DNA of 64,000 nucleotides from Paenibacillus taihuensis (GCF_003386535.1 NZ_QTTN01000006.1:161199-225198), one strand, 5' to 3'; shown: positions 19,199-28,608, numbered from the stretch's first letter. Numbers and translations are program-made. Notes: generated by a model not told the origin, from the letters alone.

Positions 19199-20801
19199 CA
19201 TCTATCGGCATGAGCATAACGTACTCTTACGGAGCAAGCAGGAGCTGAATCGTTCCGATCTGTCGGCCGACAGTCTGAAAGAGGAGTATGGGCTGTTGCT
19301 GCTTGAATATGAGAAGCTGATGAAAATATCCAAGAAGATCGCTTCGATCAGCGATGCGCAGTCAGGCATGCTTCGGCGCCGCGAGAACGATTTGAAGTGT
19401 TTGCTGGATCATGCGAATCAAGGCTTCCTGACGTTCGGCTCCAATTTGCGCGTCAATCCTCAGTTCAGCAAGGAGTGTAAACGCATCTTCGGCAGAAGCG
19501 TGTTCGGAGAGGATATCGTCGACTTGCTGTTCGGTGCGACGCATGAGGATGTGTCGACGCTTCGCCGGCTGTTAAGCATGGCGCTTAGCGCGGGCGTATC
19601 CATGAATGAAGGCCGGCTGCTGCTTGCAAGTTTGCCGGAGCGGGCGGTGATCGGGGAGACCGTCGTGACGTTGGAATACCGGCCAATCGTAGATGAAATG
19701 ACCGACGATCGGCTGATGCTGCTGATTATTACGGATGTGACGGAACGAATTGCGTCCGAAGAACGCATCCAGTATTTAAGTTACCGGGATGTACTGACAT
19801 CGTTGTATAACCGCAGCTATCTGGAGCCTGTTCTGAGCTTGCCGCCTGCGCAGGATTGGCTGCCGGTCAGCGTGCTTGTCATTGATTTGAACGGCTTGAA
19901 ACTGGCCAACGATGTATTCGGGCATCGCGAAGGCGACAGGCTGTTAGTTCGCAGCGCGGAGCTGATAAAGTCGGTGTTCGATGACGAATCGGCGACGCTG
20001 GCGCGTTGGGGCGGGGACGAATTTGTAGTCCTGCTGCCCAACACGGACAAGGACGATTGCGCAGCCGCAGCGGCTCGGCTGAAGGCGGCATGCGAGCGGT
20101 CGGCTGTCGATCCCGTGCAGGTTTCGATGGCGATCGGATACGCGACGCTGATCGATACCGACGCGCAGCTCATGACTGCTTTTGCAGCTGCAGAGAAGCA
20201 GATGTATAAGAATAAGCTGCGGGAGAACCGGATGGTTCGTGCCGAGATGATGAAAAGCGTGACTTCCGCTCTGTATGCCAAACGCGTCGTGGAGATCGAC
20301 TATCAGGAGCGGCTGGCCGGGCAGGTTGCGAGGTTCGCCCTTTGGGTCGGCATACAGCCGGGCTCGCATGATATGAAGGTGCTGGAAGCGTTGGTCTCGA
20401 TGCATAATGTCGGTTATTTGGCTCTTCCCGAAGACATTTTGCTCAAGCACGGTTCATTAAACGACGAGGAATGGGAGATCGTGAAGAGCCATAGCGAGAT
20501 CGGCTACCGGATGGCCGCTTCCATCGGCGAATGGGCTCTTGCCGAAGCGATTCGAGGCATGCATGAGCATTGGGACGGCAGCGGGTATCCCTATGGACTG
20601 TCACAGGAGCAAATTCCTTATCTATCCCGTTTGCTGGCGATTGCGGATGCGTACGATGTGATGACACATGATCAGGTATACAAGCAAGCCCTATCCCCGA
20701 GCGAGGCACAGCGCGAGATCGAGGCACAGGCCGGCCGGCAGTTCGATCCTCGGTTGGCGGCCGCTTGGCTGGCCTTCTTGCGGGGAGGCTGCCGGGAATA
20801 A
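19173..20801 (+). CDS. Diguanylate cyclase with degenerate HD-GYP domain (SiaD-like position)
   Basis: 542 aa from ATG 19173, with GAGGGG 6 nt upstream; the gene overlaps the phosphatase gene by 26 nt. The N-terminal coiled coil (about 1-70, containing YEKLMKISKKIASISDAQ) may be the SiaC-binding stalk. A PAS-like region (about 72-195) follows. The GGDEF domain has an intact active-site loop (G280-F284) and no RxxD inhibitory site at the usual place. The C-terminal HD-GYP-like domain keeps DGSGYP but has His-Asn (411-412) instead of His-Asp, and lacks the usual upstream ligand His. It is therefore predicted to make c-di-GMP and not to degrade it. It is the effector of the partner switch. Confidence 0.9.
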   Translation: MRNLEKHYDIYRHEHNVLLRSKQELNRSDLSADSLKEEYGLLLLEYEKLMKISKKIASISDAQSGMLRRRENDLKCLLDHANQGFLTFGSNLRVNPQFSKECKRIFGRSVFGEDIVDLLFGATHEDVSTLRRLLSMALSAGVSMNEGRLLLASLPERAVIGETVVTLEYRPIVDEMTDDRLMLLIITDVTERIASEERIQYLSYRDVLTSLYNRSYLEPVLSLPPAQDWLPVSVLVIDLNGLKLANDVFGHREGDRLLVRSAELIKSVFDDESATLARWGGDEFVVLLPNTDKDDCAAAAARLKAACERSAVDPVQVSMAIGYATLIDTDAQLMTAFAAAEKQMYKNKLRENRMVRAEMMKSVTSALYAKRVVEIDYQERLAGQVARFALWVGIQPGSHDMKVLEALVSMHNVGYLALPEDILLKHGSLNDEEWEIVKSHSEIGYRMAASIGEWALAEAIRGMHEHWDGSGYPYGLSQEQIPYLSRLLAIADAYDVMTHDQVYKQALSPSEAQREIEAQAGRQFDPRLAAAWLAFLRGGCRE

Positions 20802-20918
20802 TACTGGTTATGTTAGCTGAAGCCCGAACATGCGAAGACGTGTACTGAAGTGAGGATCGCTTAGGCGATCAGCACGGCAGTCACGTCTTTCTCTTTGATA
20901 TCCCATCCTGGGCTTGCA

Positions 20919-20947
20919 GCTGAGAGTCGGATATCCCGACTCTCAGC
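20919..20947. repeat. Perfect 12-bp inverted repeat in the convergent gap
   Basis: GCTGAGAGTCGG (20919-20930) and its exact complement (20936-20947) flank a 5-nt loop in the 216-bp space between the convergent cyclase and membrane-protein genes. No T run follows on either strand, so it is not a textbook terminator, though it may stop transcription from both sides. A weaker GATCGC/GCGATC hairpin lies at 20855-20870. Nothing else is seen in the gap. Confidence 0.5.
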
Positions 20948-21017
20948 CTCGCAGGCGGCGCGAAACCGGGCGCTCACAGCTGCAATGACTCTCTTTTGGC
21001 ACAGCCGCTTCCTTTTG

Positions 21018-21524
21018 TCACACTCTAAGCTTCGGCAGCGCCAGCTCATGCAGCTTCCCCTTCGTAAACCGAAACAGCGCAATCAGCACTATCGCAGCCG
21101 TCGGGTAGAAGGCGATGGAATAATAGAGCTTCCAGCCGGTGTAGTTCAGCACGCGGTTCTGGACGCACAACCATTCGAAGAATAGCGAGAAAGCGGTCCA
21201 GCAAACAACGTACCCGATGGTTTTCTTCCCATACAGCTCGAACTTATCATATATAAATAGGAAGATCACGGAGCAACAAGGATACATGAAGAAATGATAC
21301 AGCGCGCCCGAAAGCTCATACGTCGGATTATCGCCAAAGTAGTACAGATGGAACGGAGTCGCAATAAAGAAGTAATCGATGGTTGCCACTAATACCAAGT
21401 TGTACATCCAGATGACGACAATCATTGCAAGGGAGAAGTACTTGCGAATGGGCAAGAAGACGATTAAGGCGATAGCGGCGGTGATAATGAAGTACCATTC
21501 GTTCCAATCGAACTTCACGTTCAT
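21018..21524 (-). CDS. Small multi-pass membrane protein, CBO0543-like
   Basis: 168 aa from the ATG at 21524; AAAGGAG lies about 11 nt upstream and the start overlaps the upstream gene's stop by 4 nt. The upstream in-frame extension is not used because it has no ribosome site and overlaps the neighbour. Five to six hydrophobic segments are seen, rich in aromatic residues, with a conserved-looking WTAFSLFFEWLCV and NYTGWKLYYSIAFY. The pattern recalls CBO0543-family membrane proteins common in spore-forming Bacillota. Function is unknown and the family call is tentative. Confidence 0.7.
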   Translation of the reverse strand: MNVKFDWNEWYFIITAAIALIVFLPIRKYFSLAMIVVIWMYNLVLVATIDYFFIATPFHLYYFGDNPTYELSGALYHFFMYPCCSVIFLFIYDKFELYGKKTIGYVVCWTAFSLFFEWLCVQNRVLNYTGWKLYYSIAFYPTAAIVLIALFRFTKGKLHELALPKLRV

Positions 21525-21994
21525 GCCGTATGATCTCCTTTGAACAAAATGATGCGAAACAGCTTCATGCATACGATCAGAAAAGGCAATGTGATCACCC
21601 AGAGCGCAATCGTCCACCAGGCTCTCCAATCGGCATGTATGAGTATGCCGGACACATGATCCAATCCATCCAGCGCGGATAAGAGAAGGATAAAGCCGAT
21701 GTATAGAGCGAACTTCCGCAGGAAGGTACTCATCCGAAGCAGCAGCTGCAGGAAGACGACCATAAGCACCGGGTACAGCACGATTCGATTAAGGAAATGA
21801 GCGGCTTTTGGCGTGAACATGTCGGGAATAATCAAGGTTTTGAAATTCATGAAGCAGAGGGCGGAGTAGTTCTGATAGACATAAGAGGCCATCCACCAGC
21901 ACACGAAGATTTCAAGCATGTGCATCGTTCTTCGTGTTTTCATGAATACAAATAGAACAGCTGCATTCATTAAGATGTACAAGAACAGAAGCAT
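21521..21994 (-). CDS. Small multi-pass membrane protein of unknown function
   Basis: 157 aa; the ATG at 21994 has AAGGGG 9 nt upstream. Four or five hydrophobic helices are present (about 1-17, 25-50, 65-88, 95-112, 125-148). The gene is translationally coupled to the CBO0543-like gene by a 4-nt overlap, so the two membrane proteins probably work together. No catalytic motif is visible. The pair is divergent from the kynurenine operon. Confidence 0.7.
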   Translation of the reverse strand: MLLFLYILMNAAVLFVFMKTRRTMHMLEIFVCWWMASYVYQNYSALCFMNFKTLIIPDMFTPKAAHFLNRIVLYPVLMVVFLQLLLRMSTFLRKFALYIGFILLLSALDGLDHVSGILIHADWRAWWTIALWVITLPFLIVCMKLFRIILFKGDHTA

Positions 21995-22087
21995 CTCTTA
22001 CAACCCCTTGTTACGCGCGGTATGATACCCCATTTAGATTATCCAGATTTTTCAAACCCATTCCTTGGGCATGATGGATCTCGTTCG

Positions 22088-22117
22088 TTGACGCCTCTGC
22101 AAAATCTAAGTTAAGAT
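22088..22117 (+). promoter_or_regulatory. Putative sigma-A promoter of the kynurenine operon
   Basis: TTGACG (22088-22093) and TAAGAT (22112-22117) are separated by 18 bp, 48 bp upstream of the kynU start. An overlapping GATAAT (22115-22120) is a further -10-like match. No operator palindrome was recognised. Confidence 0.5.
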
Positions 22118-22164
22118 AATCAAGCAACTTGCAACCGATTACAGCAGGAGTAAGGAGGCTCACC

Positions 22165-23463
22165 ATGTCCAACATCCCGCACGACCTCAATCCATATTCC
22201 CTTGAATATGCCGCGAAGCTTGATGAACAAGACAAGCTTGCACGCTTTCGCGATGAATTTTACTTGAGCCCGGATTCGATTTATATGGACGGCAACTCGC
22301 TTGGCCTACTCTCCAAACGCGCCGAGCGGACGCTGCTCGAAGTGCTGAACGCCTGGAAAATCCAAGGCATCGACGGCTGGACGCAGGGCGAGAACCCGTG
22401 GTTCTACTTTGCAGAGAAGCTGGCGGCTATGAGCGCGCCGCTTGTCGGGGCATCTCCGGAAGAAGTGATTGTAACGGGCTCCACGACGGTGAATCTGCAC
22501 CAGCTGGTCGCTACGTTCTATAAGCCGCAAGGCACGCGTACGAAGATCCTCGCGGATGAGCTGAACTTCCCATCCGATATCTATGCCCTGCAAAGCCAGC
22601 TGAAGCTGCACGGCTACGACCCGGCTGAGCACCTTATCCGAGTGGCAAGCCGCGACGGCCGCTTCTTGAGCGAAGACGATATTATCACTGCGATGACGGA
22701 CGAGGTTGCGCTTATTGTGCTGCCGACGGTGCTTTACCGTAGCGGGCAGCTGCTTGATGTGAAGCGCCTGACGGACGAAGCGCATAAGCGCGGCATTCTG
22801 ATCGGCTTTGACGGCTGCCATTCGGTCGGCTCCATCCCTCACCAATTTACCGAGTGGGACGTTGATTTTGCCTTCTGGTGCAATTATAAATACCTCAACA
22901 GCGGACCTGGCGGCACGGCGAGTCTGTACGTCAACCGCAAGCACCACGGGACTTCTCCGGGTCTCGCAGGCTGGTTCGGTTCGCGCAAAGATAAACAGTT
23001 CGATATGGAGCATCAGTTCCATCAAGACGAGACGGCCGGCGCATTCCAGATCGGGACGCCGAACCTGCTCAGCATGGCGCCGCTCCTCGGCTCGCTCGAG
23101 CTGTTCGCGGAAGCGACGCTCGAGAAGCTGCGTCAGAAATCGCTGCACATGACGCGCTATATGATGGAACTGATTGGTCAGGAGCTGGGCGGATTCGGCT
23201 TTACGCTTGGCAATCCGACTGAGGATGAGCGCAGAAGCGGGCATGTTAGCCTAGAGCATCAGGATGCTGCGCGGATCTGCAAAGCGCTCAAGGAGCTGCA
23301 GCACATCGTGCCGGATTTCCGTGCGCCGAACATTATTCGTCTGGCACCTGTTCCGCTCTACACGAGCTACAGTGATGTATGGGAAACCGTGCAGCGCCTG
23401 AAGACGATCATGGCGGACAAACAGTACGAGAAATTCGCCAATACACGTGATGTCGTCGCATAA
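22165..23463 (+). CDS. kynU: Kynureninase
   Basis: PLP enzyme cleaving kynurenine to anthranilate and alanine (also 3-hydroxykynurenine). 432 aa from ATG 22165, with AAGGAGG 6 nt upstream; the longer TTG start is discarded. The fold-type-I features are visible: [13 protein letters not shown] near the N-terminus, the [13 protein letters not shown] segment and the PLP-binding Lys in [11 protein letters not shown]. It is the first gene of kynU-kynB-kynA, which together convert tryptophan to anthranilate. Gene order and spacing (21 bp to kynB) indicate one operon. Confidence 0.96.
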   Translation: MSNIPHDLNPYSLEYAAKLDEQDKLARFRDEFYLSPDSIYMDGNSLGLLSKRAERTLLEVLNAWKIQGIDGWTQGENPWFYFAEKLAAMSAPLVGASPEEVIVTGSTTVNLHQLVATFYKPQGTRTKILADELNFPSDIYALQSQLKLHGYDPAEHLIRVASRDGRFLSEDDIITAMTDEVALIVLPTVLYRSGQLLDVKRLTDEAHKRGILIGFDGCHSVGSIPHQFTEWDVDFAFWCNYKYLNSGPGGTASLYVNRKHHGTSPGLAGWFGSRKDKQFDMEHQFHQDETAGAFQIGTPNLLSMAPLLGSLELFAEATLEKLRQKSLHMTRYMMELIGQELGGFGFTLGNPTEDERRSGHVSLEHQDAARICKALKELQHIVPDFRAPNIIRLAPVPLYTSYSDVWETVQRLKTIMADKQYEKFANTRDVVA

Positions 23464-23484
23464 GATGGAGGTGAGGGAGCCACT

Positions 23485-24111
23485 ATGACGTTGATTGATA
23501 TTTCTCGCCCGCTCCAGAATGGAACGCCGACTTGGCCGGGGGACACCGCCTTCTCCTATGAAGTGAGCTGGTCCAAGGAGCAAAGCGGCTCGGTGAACGT
23601 AGGCAAGCTGACGATGAGCATTCATACAGGGACGCATATCGATTCGCCGTTTCACTTCGACAACGATGGCCGCAAAGTGATGGAGCTCGACCTGCAGCTC
23701 TATATCGGGCCGGCGCGGATGATCGATGTATCTGGCCGCTCAAGCATTGGTGCAGATGATCTGGCTGCGTATGATCTGGAAGGTGTTACGCGTCTGCTTC
23801 TTCGCACAAACTCGTGGACGAACGCCAACGAGTTTCCGGCTCAAATCACTTATTTGAGAGCAGATCTGGCGCCGTTCCTGCATGCGCGAGGCATTCGCCT
23901 CATCGGGGTCGATGTACCTTCGGTCGATCCGCTGGATAGCAAAGAGCTTGCGGCCCATCACGGCCTGCATTCCCATGACATTCACATCCTGGAAGGGCTC
24001 GCGCTCGAGCACGTTGCACCAGGAGATTATGAACTGATCGCGCTTCCGCTCCCGCTTACAGAAGCGGATGGCAGCCCGGTACGTGCAGTGCTTCGACCAT
24101 ACACAACATAG
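23485..24111 (+). CDS. kynB: Arylformamidase (kynurenine formamidase), cyclase family
   Basis: Hydrolyses N-formylkynurenine to kynurenine and formate. 208 aa, the usual size for bacterial KynB. The metal-binding signature HTGTHIDSPFHF lies at about residues 50-61, followed by the family's IGPARMIDV and GVDVPSVDPLDS stretches. GGAGGTGAGGGAG precedes the ATG. The neighbours kynU and kynA confirm the pathway role. Confidence 0.96.
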   Translation: MTLIDISRPLQNGTPTWPGDTAFSYEVSWSKEQSGSVNVGKLTMSIHTGTHIDSPFHFDNDGRKVMELDLQLYIGPARMIDVSGRSSIGADDLAAYDLEGVTRLLLRTNSWTNANEFPAQITYLRADLAPFLHARGIRLIGVDVPSVDPLDSKELAAHHGLHSHDIHILEGLALEHVAPGDYELIALPLPLTEADGSPVRAVLRPYTT

Positions 24112-24130
24112 TTAAAGGAGTTACGAACAG

Positions 24131-24994
24131 ATGGCCGACACGCCAACGCCTAACCCTACGCCTTCACCAACACCACAAAATAACGAAAATCTCGTATCGG
24201 ACTTCTCGAAGTCCATGTCTTACGGTGACTATCTGCACCTGGATCAAATTCTGTCCAGCCAGCATCGTCTGTCTAATCACCACGATGAAATGCTGTTCAT
24301 CATCATTCACCAAGCGAGCGAGCTGTGGATGAAGCTGATTCTGCACGAGCTGACTGCCGCTCGCGCCAGCATTCAGCAGAACAATCTGGAGCCGGCTTTC
24401 AAGATGCTTGCGCGCGTCTCCAGAATCCAGCAGCAGCTGATTCAGTCCTGGGATGTCTTGTCCACGCTGACGCCTGCGGAATACATGGAGTTCCGTCATG
24501 CGCTCGGCAGCTCTTCCGGCTTCCAGTCGTACCAGAACCGGCTCATCGAATTCATGCTCGGCCTCAAGAAGCCGACTGTGCTCGATGTTTACGGGCATCA
24601 GACAGAGCTGCACAAGCAACTCACTGATGCGATGAACGAGCCGAGCATCTACGATGCGGCGATTGGCGCGCTTGCGAAGCGCGGCCTTCCAATTGACCAA
24701 GACTATCTGCAGCGCGATTGGTCGCAGCCTTATGCCGAGAACGACAGCGTCAGAGAAGCTTGGCTGACGGTGTACCGCGACGTGGATCAATATTGGGATC
24801 TGTACGAGCTCGCCGAGAAGCTCGTCGATATCGACAGCCGCCAGCAGCAATGGCGCTTCAACCATATGGGAACGGTGGAGCGGGTCATCGGCTTCAAGCG
24901 CGGAACCGGCGGTTCATCCGGCGTCGATTATTTGAAGCATGTCGTGGGCCAGCGGTATTTTCCAGAGCTGTGGAGCCTGCGTACGGTTCTATAA
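24131..24994 (+). CDS. kynA: Tryptophan 2,3-dioxygenase
   Basis: Haem dioxygenase that opens the indole ring of tryptophan to N-formylkynurenine. 287 aa. The family block [15 protein letters not shown] and [20 protein letters not shown] is intact, as are the late [20 protein letters not shown] residues, including a candidate haem-ligand His. The first 18 residues form a Thr-Pro-Asn repeat ([12 protein letters not shown]) that is not part of the family core and may be slippage-derived. It ends the operon before a strong bidirectional terminator. Order kynU-kynB-kynA. Confidence 0.96.
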   Translation: MADTPTPNPTPSPTPQNNENLVSDFSKSMSYGDYLHLDQILSSQHRLSNHHDEMLFIIIHQASELWMKLILHELTAARASIQQNNLEPAFKMLARVSRIQQQLIQSWDVLSTLTPAEYMEFRHALGSSSGFQSYQNRLIEFMLGLKKPTVLDVYGHQTELHKQLTDAMNEPSIYDAAIGALAKRGLPIDQDYLQRDWSQPYAENDSVREAWLTVYRDVDQYWDLYELAEKLVDIDSRQQQWRFNHMGTVERVIGFKRGTGGSSGVDYLKHVVGQRYFPELWSLRTVL

Positions 24995-25009
24995 TAGTGT
25001 AATAACAAA

Positions 25010-25052
25010 GCCCCCAATCTCGCAGCATCGCGAGATCGGGGGCCCTTCTTTT
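25010..25052. terminator. Bidirectional terminator between kynA and the ABC exporter
   Basis: A 14-bp stem (25010-25023 with 25030-25043, one mismatch or wobble) with a 6-nt loop is followed by CCTTCTTTT. On the minus strand it is followed by CTTTGTTATT, so it can serve both convergent units. Confidence 0.9.
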
Positions 25053-25061
25053 GCCAAACCA

Positions 25062-26843
25062 CTAACTGATCGCTTCCATCTTCTGCGCCGAATACAGCTT
25101 GTAATACCTTCCGCGCTTCGCGAGGAGCTCATCATGCGAGCCGCTCTCGGCAATGCCCTTGTCGGATACGTACATAATCCGGTCGCAATTCTTCACCGTC
25201 GAGAGGCGATGCGCGATGATGAACGATGTCCGCCCTTTCAGCAGCTCATTGAGCCCCTTCTGGAGCAGCCGTTCTGTCTGGGCGTCGATGGACGAGGTCG
25301 CCTCATCGAGAATGAGAATGCGCGGATTCGCAAGCAGCGTTCTAGCGAACGAGATCAGCTGCCGCTGACCTTGCGACAGCTTCGAACCGCGTTCGTTCAC
25401 CTCGGTCATGTAGCCGTTCTCGAACTCGCGGATGAACTCGTCGGCGCATACCGTCTTCGCAGCCGCAATGACCTCTTCCTCCGTGGCATCGAGCTTGCCG
25501 TAGCGGATATTGTCCATGATCGTGCCGGAGAAGATGAAGCTGTCCTGCAGCATGATGCCCATCTGACTGCGCAGCGACTTCAGCTGAATCTCGGAGAGAT
25601 CATGGCCGTCGATGAAGAGTTTGCCGCCCGTAATGTTGTAGAAGCGCGAGATCAGGTTCACGACCGTCGTTTTGCCTGCGCCTGTCGGACCTACAAGCGC
25701 AACGCTCTGGCCCGGTTTGACGTCGAACGACAGCTTCTCCAGAATATTAACGCCGGGGTCATAAGCGAAGGTCACATTATCGAACGTCACGCGGCCTTGG
25801 ATTGGCGGAAGCTCCCGCGCACCTGGTTTATCGCTGATGGTGACGGGTTCGTCAAGCGTTTCGAAGATCCGCTCCAAATAAGCGACGGCGTTGACGAAGC
25901 TGTTGTACAAGTTCGAGATGTTCAATATCGGCTGCCAGAAGCGCGCCGCGTAACCGCTCATCGCCAGAATGACGCCGAATGTCGCTTCTTTCGGTCCAAT
26001 CGCCAGCAAGCCGACAAAATAAATCGCCGCCGTCACGATCGTCGACAAATTATCGACCGAGAACGGGACCAAGAAGTTAATACGCATCGATTTCATCCAT
26101 GCGGAACGGTAGTTCGTCGCCAGACGCGTGAATGTGCCTTCGTTATGCTGCTCTCGGGTGAAGAGCTGGGTGACGCGAATGCCGCTGATGCTCTCCTGCA
26201 GATAGGCGTTCAAGTTAGAGCTCTTATTCGAGATGTTCTGCCATCCCCTGCGCTGCTTCTTCTTAATCGTCAGGATGACGACCGCGAAGACAGGCAGTCC
26301 TGCGAGGATAACGAAGGACAGTCTCACGTCAACGGCGAACATGAATATCGCGATGAAGAGCAGATTCAAGATTTCGAGTACAAAGTTGATAATACCGTTA
26401 GAAAGTACGTCGGACACGGAGTTGACGTAGTTGACGACGCGGATAAGGATCTTACCCTGCGGGCGATCGTCGTAATATTGAAATGGCAGCTCTTGCAGAT
26501 GCTTGAACAGGTCCGTACGGATATCGTAGATAATATCTTGACCGACGCGGGTCATCATCCGCGAACGGATGGTCGCGAGAATGACGCTGACAATGATCGT
26601 TGCGAAGATGAGTGCGGACCAGCCTAGCAGCGCCGTCTTATCCTTGGCAGGAATCGTCACGTCCACGATATGCTGGATGATGAGCGGCGCGGAGAGCGCG
26701 ATGCCGGCCGACAGGGCGCTAAGCAAGAATGCAATGATCATTGGCTTCTGCTGCTTGCGAATGTAGACGAGCGCGCGCCGGAAGTGCTTGATGTTAAACG
26801 GCGATTCCAGGTTCTCGTCGATATCGAATTTATTTCTTGCCAT
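25062..26843 (-). CDS. Heterodimeric ABC exporter subunit, catalytic-Glu type
   Basis: 593-aa half transporter: a six-helix type IV exporter domain (about 35-320) followed by a nucleotide-binding domain. Walker A is GPTGAGKTT, the Walker B run ILILDEAT has the catalytic Glu, and the H-loop His is present (IIAHRLST). The signature is LSQGQ in place of LSGGQ. This is the pattern of the TM288/BmrD-like partner in heterodimeric exporters. The start codon overlaps the partner gene by 14 nt. It likely exports drugs or lipophilic compounds; substrate is not inferable. Confidence 0.93.
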   Translation of the reverse strand: MARNKFDIDENLESPFNIKHFRRALVYIRKQQKPMIIAFLLSALSAGIALSAPLIIQHIVDVTIPAKDKTALLGWSALIFATIIVSVILATIRSRMMTRVGQDIIYDIRTDLFKHLQELPFQYYDDRPQGKILIRVVNYVNSVSDVLSNGIINFVLEILNLLFIAIFMFAVDVRLSFVILAGLPVFAVVILTIKKKQRRGWQNISNKSSNLNAYLQESISGIRVTQLFTREQHNEGTFTRLATNYRSAWMKSMRINFLVPFSVDNLSTIVTAAIYFVGLLAIGPKEATFGVILAMSGYAARFWQPILNISNLYNSFVNAVAYLERIFETLDEPVTISDKPGARELPPIQGRVTFDNVTFAYDPGVNILEKLSFDVKPGQSVALVGPTGAGKTTVVNLISRFYNITGGKLFIDGHDLSEIQLKSLRSQMGIMLQDSFIFSGTIMDNIRYGKLDATEEEVIAAAKTVCADEFIREFENGYMTEVNERGSKLSQGQRQLISFARTLLANPRILILDEATSSIDAQTERLLQKGLNELLKGRTSFIIAHRLSTVKNCDRIMYVSDKGIAESGSHDELLAKRGRYYKLYSAQKMEAIS

Positions 26844-28608
26844 ACTGGATGGACGCCTCCCTTCCGATGCCCTCGTTCTGCAGCATGAATACGTCGTAGT
26901 AATATCCTCGCTTCTCTAGAAGCTCGGCGTGCGTGCCTTCCTCAATGATGCGGCCGTCTTCGATAATAAGAATCCGGTCCGCCTTCGCTGTCGTAGACAC
27001 GCGCTGCGCGATAATGATTTTCGTACAAGTGAAGTCAAGCTCGCGCAAGCTTTGCTGAATATGCTCCTCCGTCTCGAGATCGACGGCGGACGTCGTATCG
27101 TCGAGGATCAGAATCGGCGGCTTGACGGCGAGCGCCCGCGCAAGCGCGATCCGCTGCTTCTGTCCGCCCGACAGGCCGACGCCGCGTTCGCCGACGATCG
27201 TATTGTAGCCTTCCGGCATCTTCGCGATGAAGTCATGCGCCGCAGCCAGTTTGGCGAAGCTCGTCACGTCCTCCTCCGGCATATCCGGATCGCCGAAGGC
27301 GATATTGCCGTCGACCGTATCGGAGAACAACAGCACATCCTGCGTCGCCACCCCGATGTTGCTGCGCAGCTCGTCGAGCTCCAGCTTGCGCACGTCAATG
27401 CCATCGACGAGTACGCGTCCTTTAGTCGCATCGTAGAAGCGGGGGATAAGGTTAATAAGCGTCGTTTTGCCCGAGCCTGTCGCTCCCATAATGGCGATGG
27501 TTTCGCCGGGATCTACGCTGAAATTAATATTATCGAGCACCGTTGCACTGTCATACTTGAAACTTACATTTTCAAACTTGATGTAGCCATGGTAACGCTT
27601 CTTGCCTGCCGCGTTGTGTTCATTGACGATGTCGGGATTCGCGTAGTAGACCTCGATGATTTTGCTCAAGCTGGCGAAGAAGCGCTGAATATCGTTGATG
27701 ACGATACCGATCGTGCGCATAGGGTTAGATAGGCCCCAGATCAGCGCGGAAAAGGCGGAAAGCTCGCCGAACGTAATGCGCCCATTCATGACGAATAGAC
27801 CGCCGACAAGCATTAGGATAACAAGGAACGCTTGAGAGAACGTTTCTAAGTAAGGGAAGTAATCCAGCCAGACAAGCGCTGCGGCTTTGTTGGCCTTGGA
27901 ATAATTGACGTTCTTCTCCGTAAACTTCTGGATTTCGTAGTCCTCGCGCGCGAACGCTTTGACGACACGATTGCCGGCAATGTTCTCCTGCGTGATTGTG
28001 TTCAGCTGGGAAAGCTTCTCCCGCAGATCGACATACATCGGGCGTACGCGCCGTGCGAAGATGAACGCAACAATGCCGATTGGAGGCGATAGCAGAAGCA
28101 GCCATAACGTCAGTTCGGCGTCGATGAAGAAGAAGTAGACGACCGCCGCGATGAATACCGTCAGCGATTCGATGATCGTCTTCATGATCCACGCCAAGGA
28201 GTGACGTACCATCTCGATGTCGCCCGTCATCTTGGTCATAAGGTCGCCGGTGCGGTTCCGGTCGTAATATCGCATATCCTGGCCTTGAATCTTGTTGTAC
28301 AGATACACGCGGATGCGAAACAGCATGTTCTGCGAGGAACGCTCATACAGAAGGGTTGTGAAATAAGCGAGGCCCGTTCTAAGCAGCGAGAAGCCGACCA
28401 TGCCAAGCACAAGGCCGATGAGCAATCCCTTTTCCGTCGCCAGGTGCTGAGCCGCATCGTTTCCCGCAATAAAGTGATCTACGATGCGCTGACCGATGTA
28501 AGGATTAATGATAGTAAGCGAGCAGCCTATGACCGACATGCAAAGCGCGAAGATATACCCTGCCCGGTCCCCTTTCAAGTTGTGCCAAAGCCATTTGAAC
28601 TGAAACAT
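26830..28608 (-). CDS. Heterodimeric ABC exporter subunit, degenerate-site type
   Basis: 592 aa from the ATG at 28608, with an upstream GGTGAT Shine-Dalgarno-like site; the longer frame start at 28701 has none and would overlap the promoter. Six membrane helices precede a nucleotide-binding domain with Walker A GATGSGKTT and the canonical signature LSGGQ. Two substitutions stand out: the Walker B Glu is Asp504 (ILILDDTT) and the H-loop His is Gln535 (IIIAQRVST). These match the TM287/BmrC side of heterodimeric exporters, so this subunit carries the non-hydrolytic site. It is first in the minus-strand operon. Confidence 0.93.
   Translation of the reverse strand: MFQFKWLWHNLKGDRAGYIFALCMSVIGCSLTIINPYIGQRIVDHFIAGNDAAQHLATEKGLLIGLVLGMVGFSLLRTGLAYFTTLLYERSSQNMLFRIRVYLYNKIQGQDMRYYDRNRTGDLMTKMTGDIEMVRHSLAWIMKTIIESLTVFIAAVVYFFFIDAELTLWLLLLSPPIGIVAFIFARRVRPMYVDLREKLSQLNTITQENIAGNRVVKAFAREDYEIQKFTEKNVNYSKANKAAALVWLDYFPYLETFSQAFLVILMLVGGLFVMNGRITFGELSAFSALIWGLSNPMRTIGIVINDIQRFFASLSKIIEVYYANPDIVNEHNAAGKKRYHGYIKFENVSFKYDSATVLDNINFSVDPGETIAIMGATGSGKTTLINLIPRFYDATKGRVLVDGIDVRKLELDELRSNIGVATQDVLLFSDTVDGNIAFGDPDMPEEDVTSFAKLAAAHDFIAKMPEGYNTIVGERGVGLSGGQKQRIALARALAVKPPILILDDTTSAVDLETEEHIQQSLRELDFTCTKIIIAQRVSTTAKADRILIIEDGRIIEEGTHAELLEKRGYYYDVFMLQNEGIGREASIQYGKK

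Noticed and set aside
24939..26627. 562-codon open frame on the plus strand
   Set aside because: It lies antisense to the well-supported ABC exporter gene, has an unnatural Arg/Asp-rich composition and no ribosome site.
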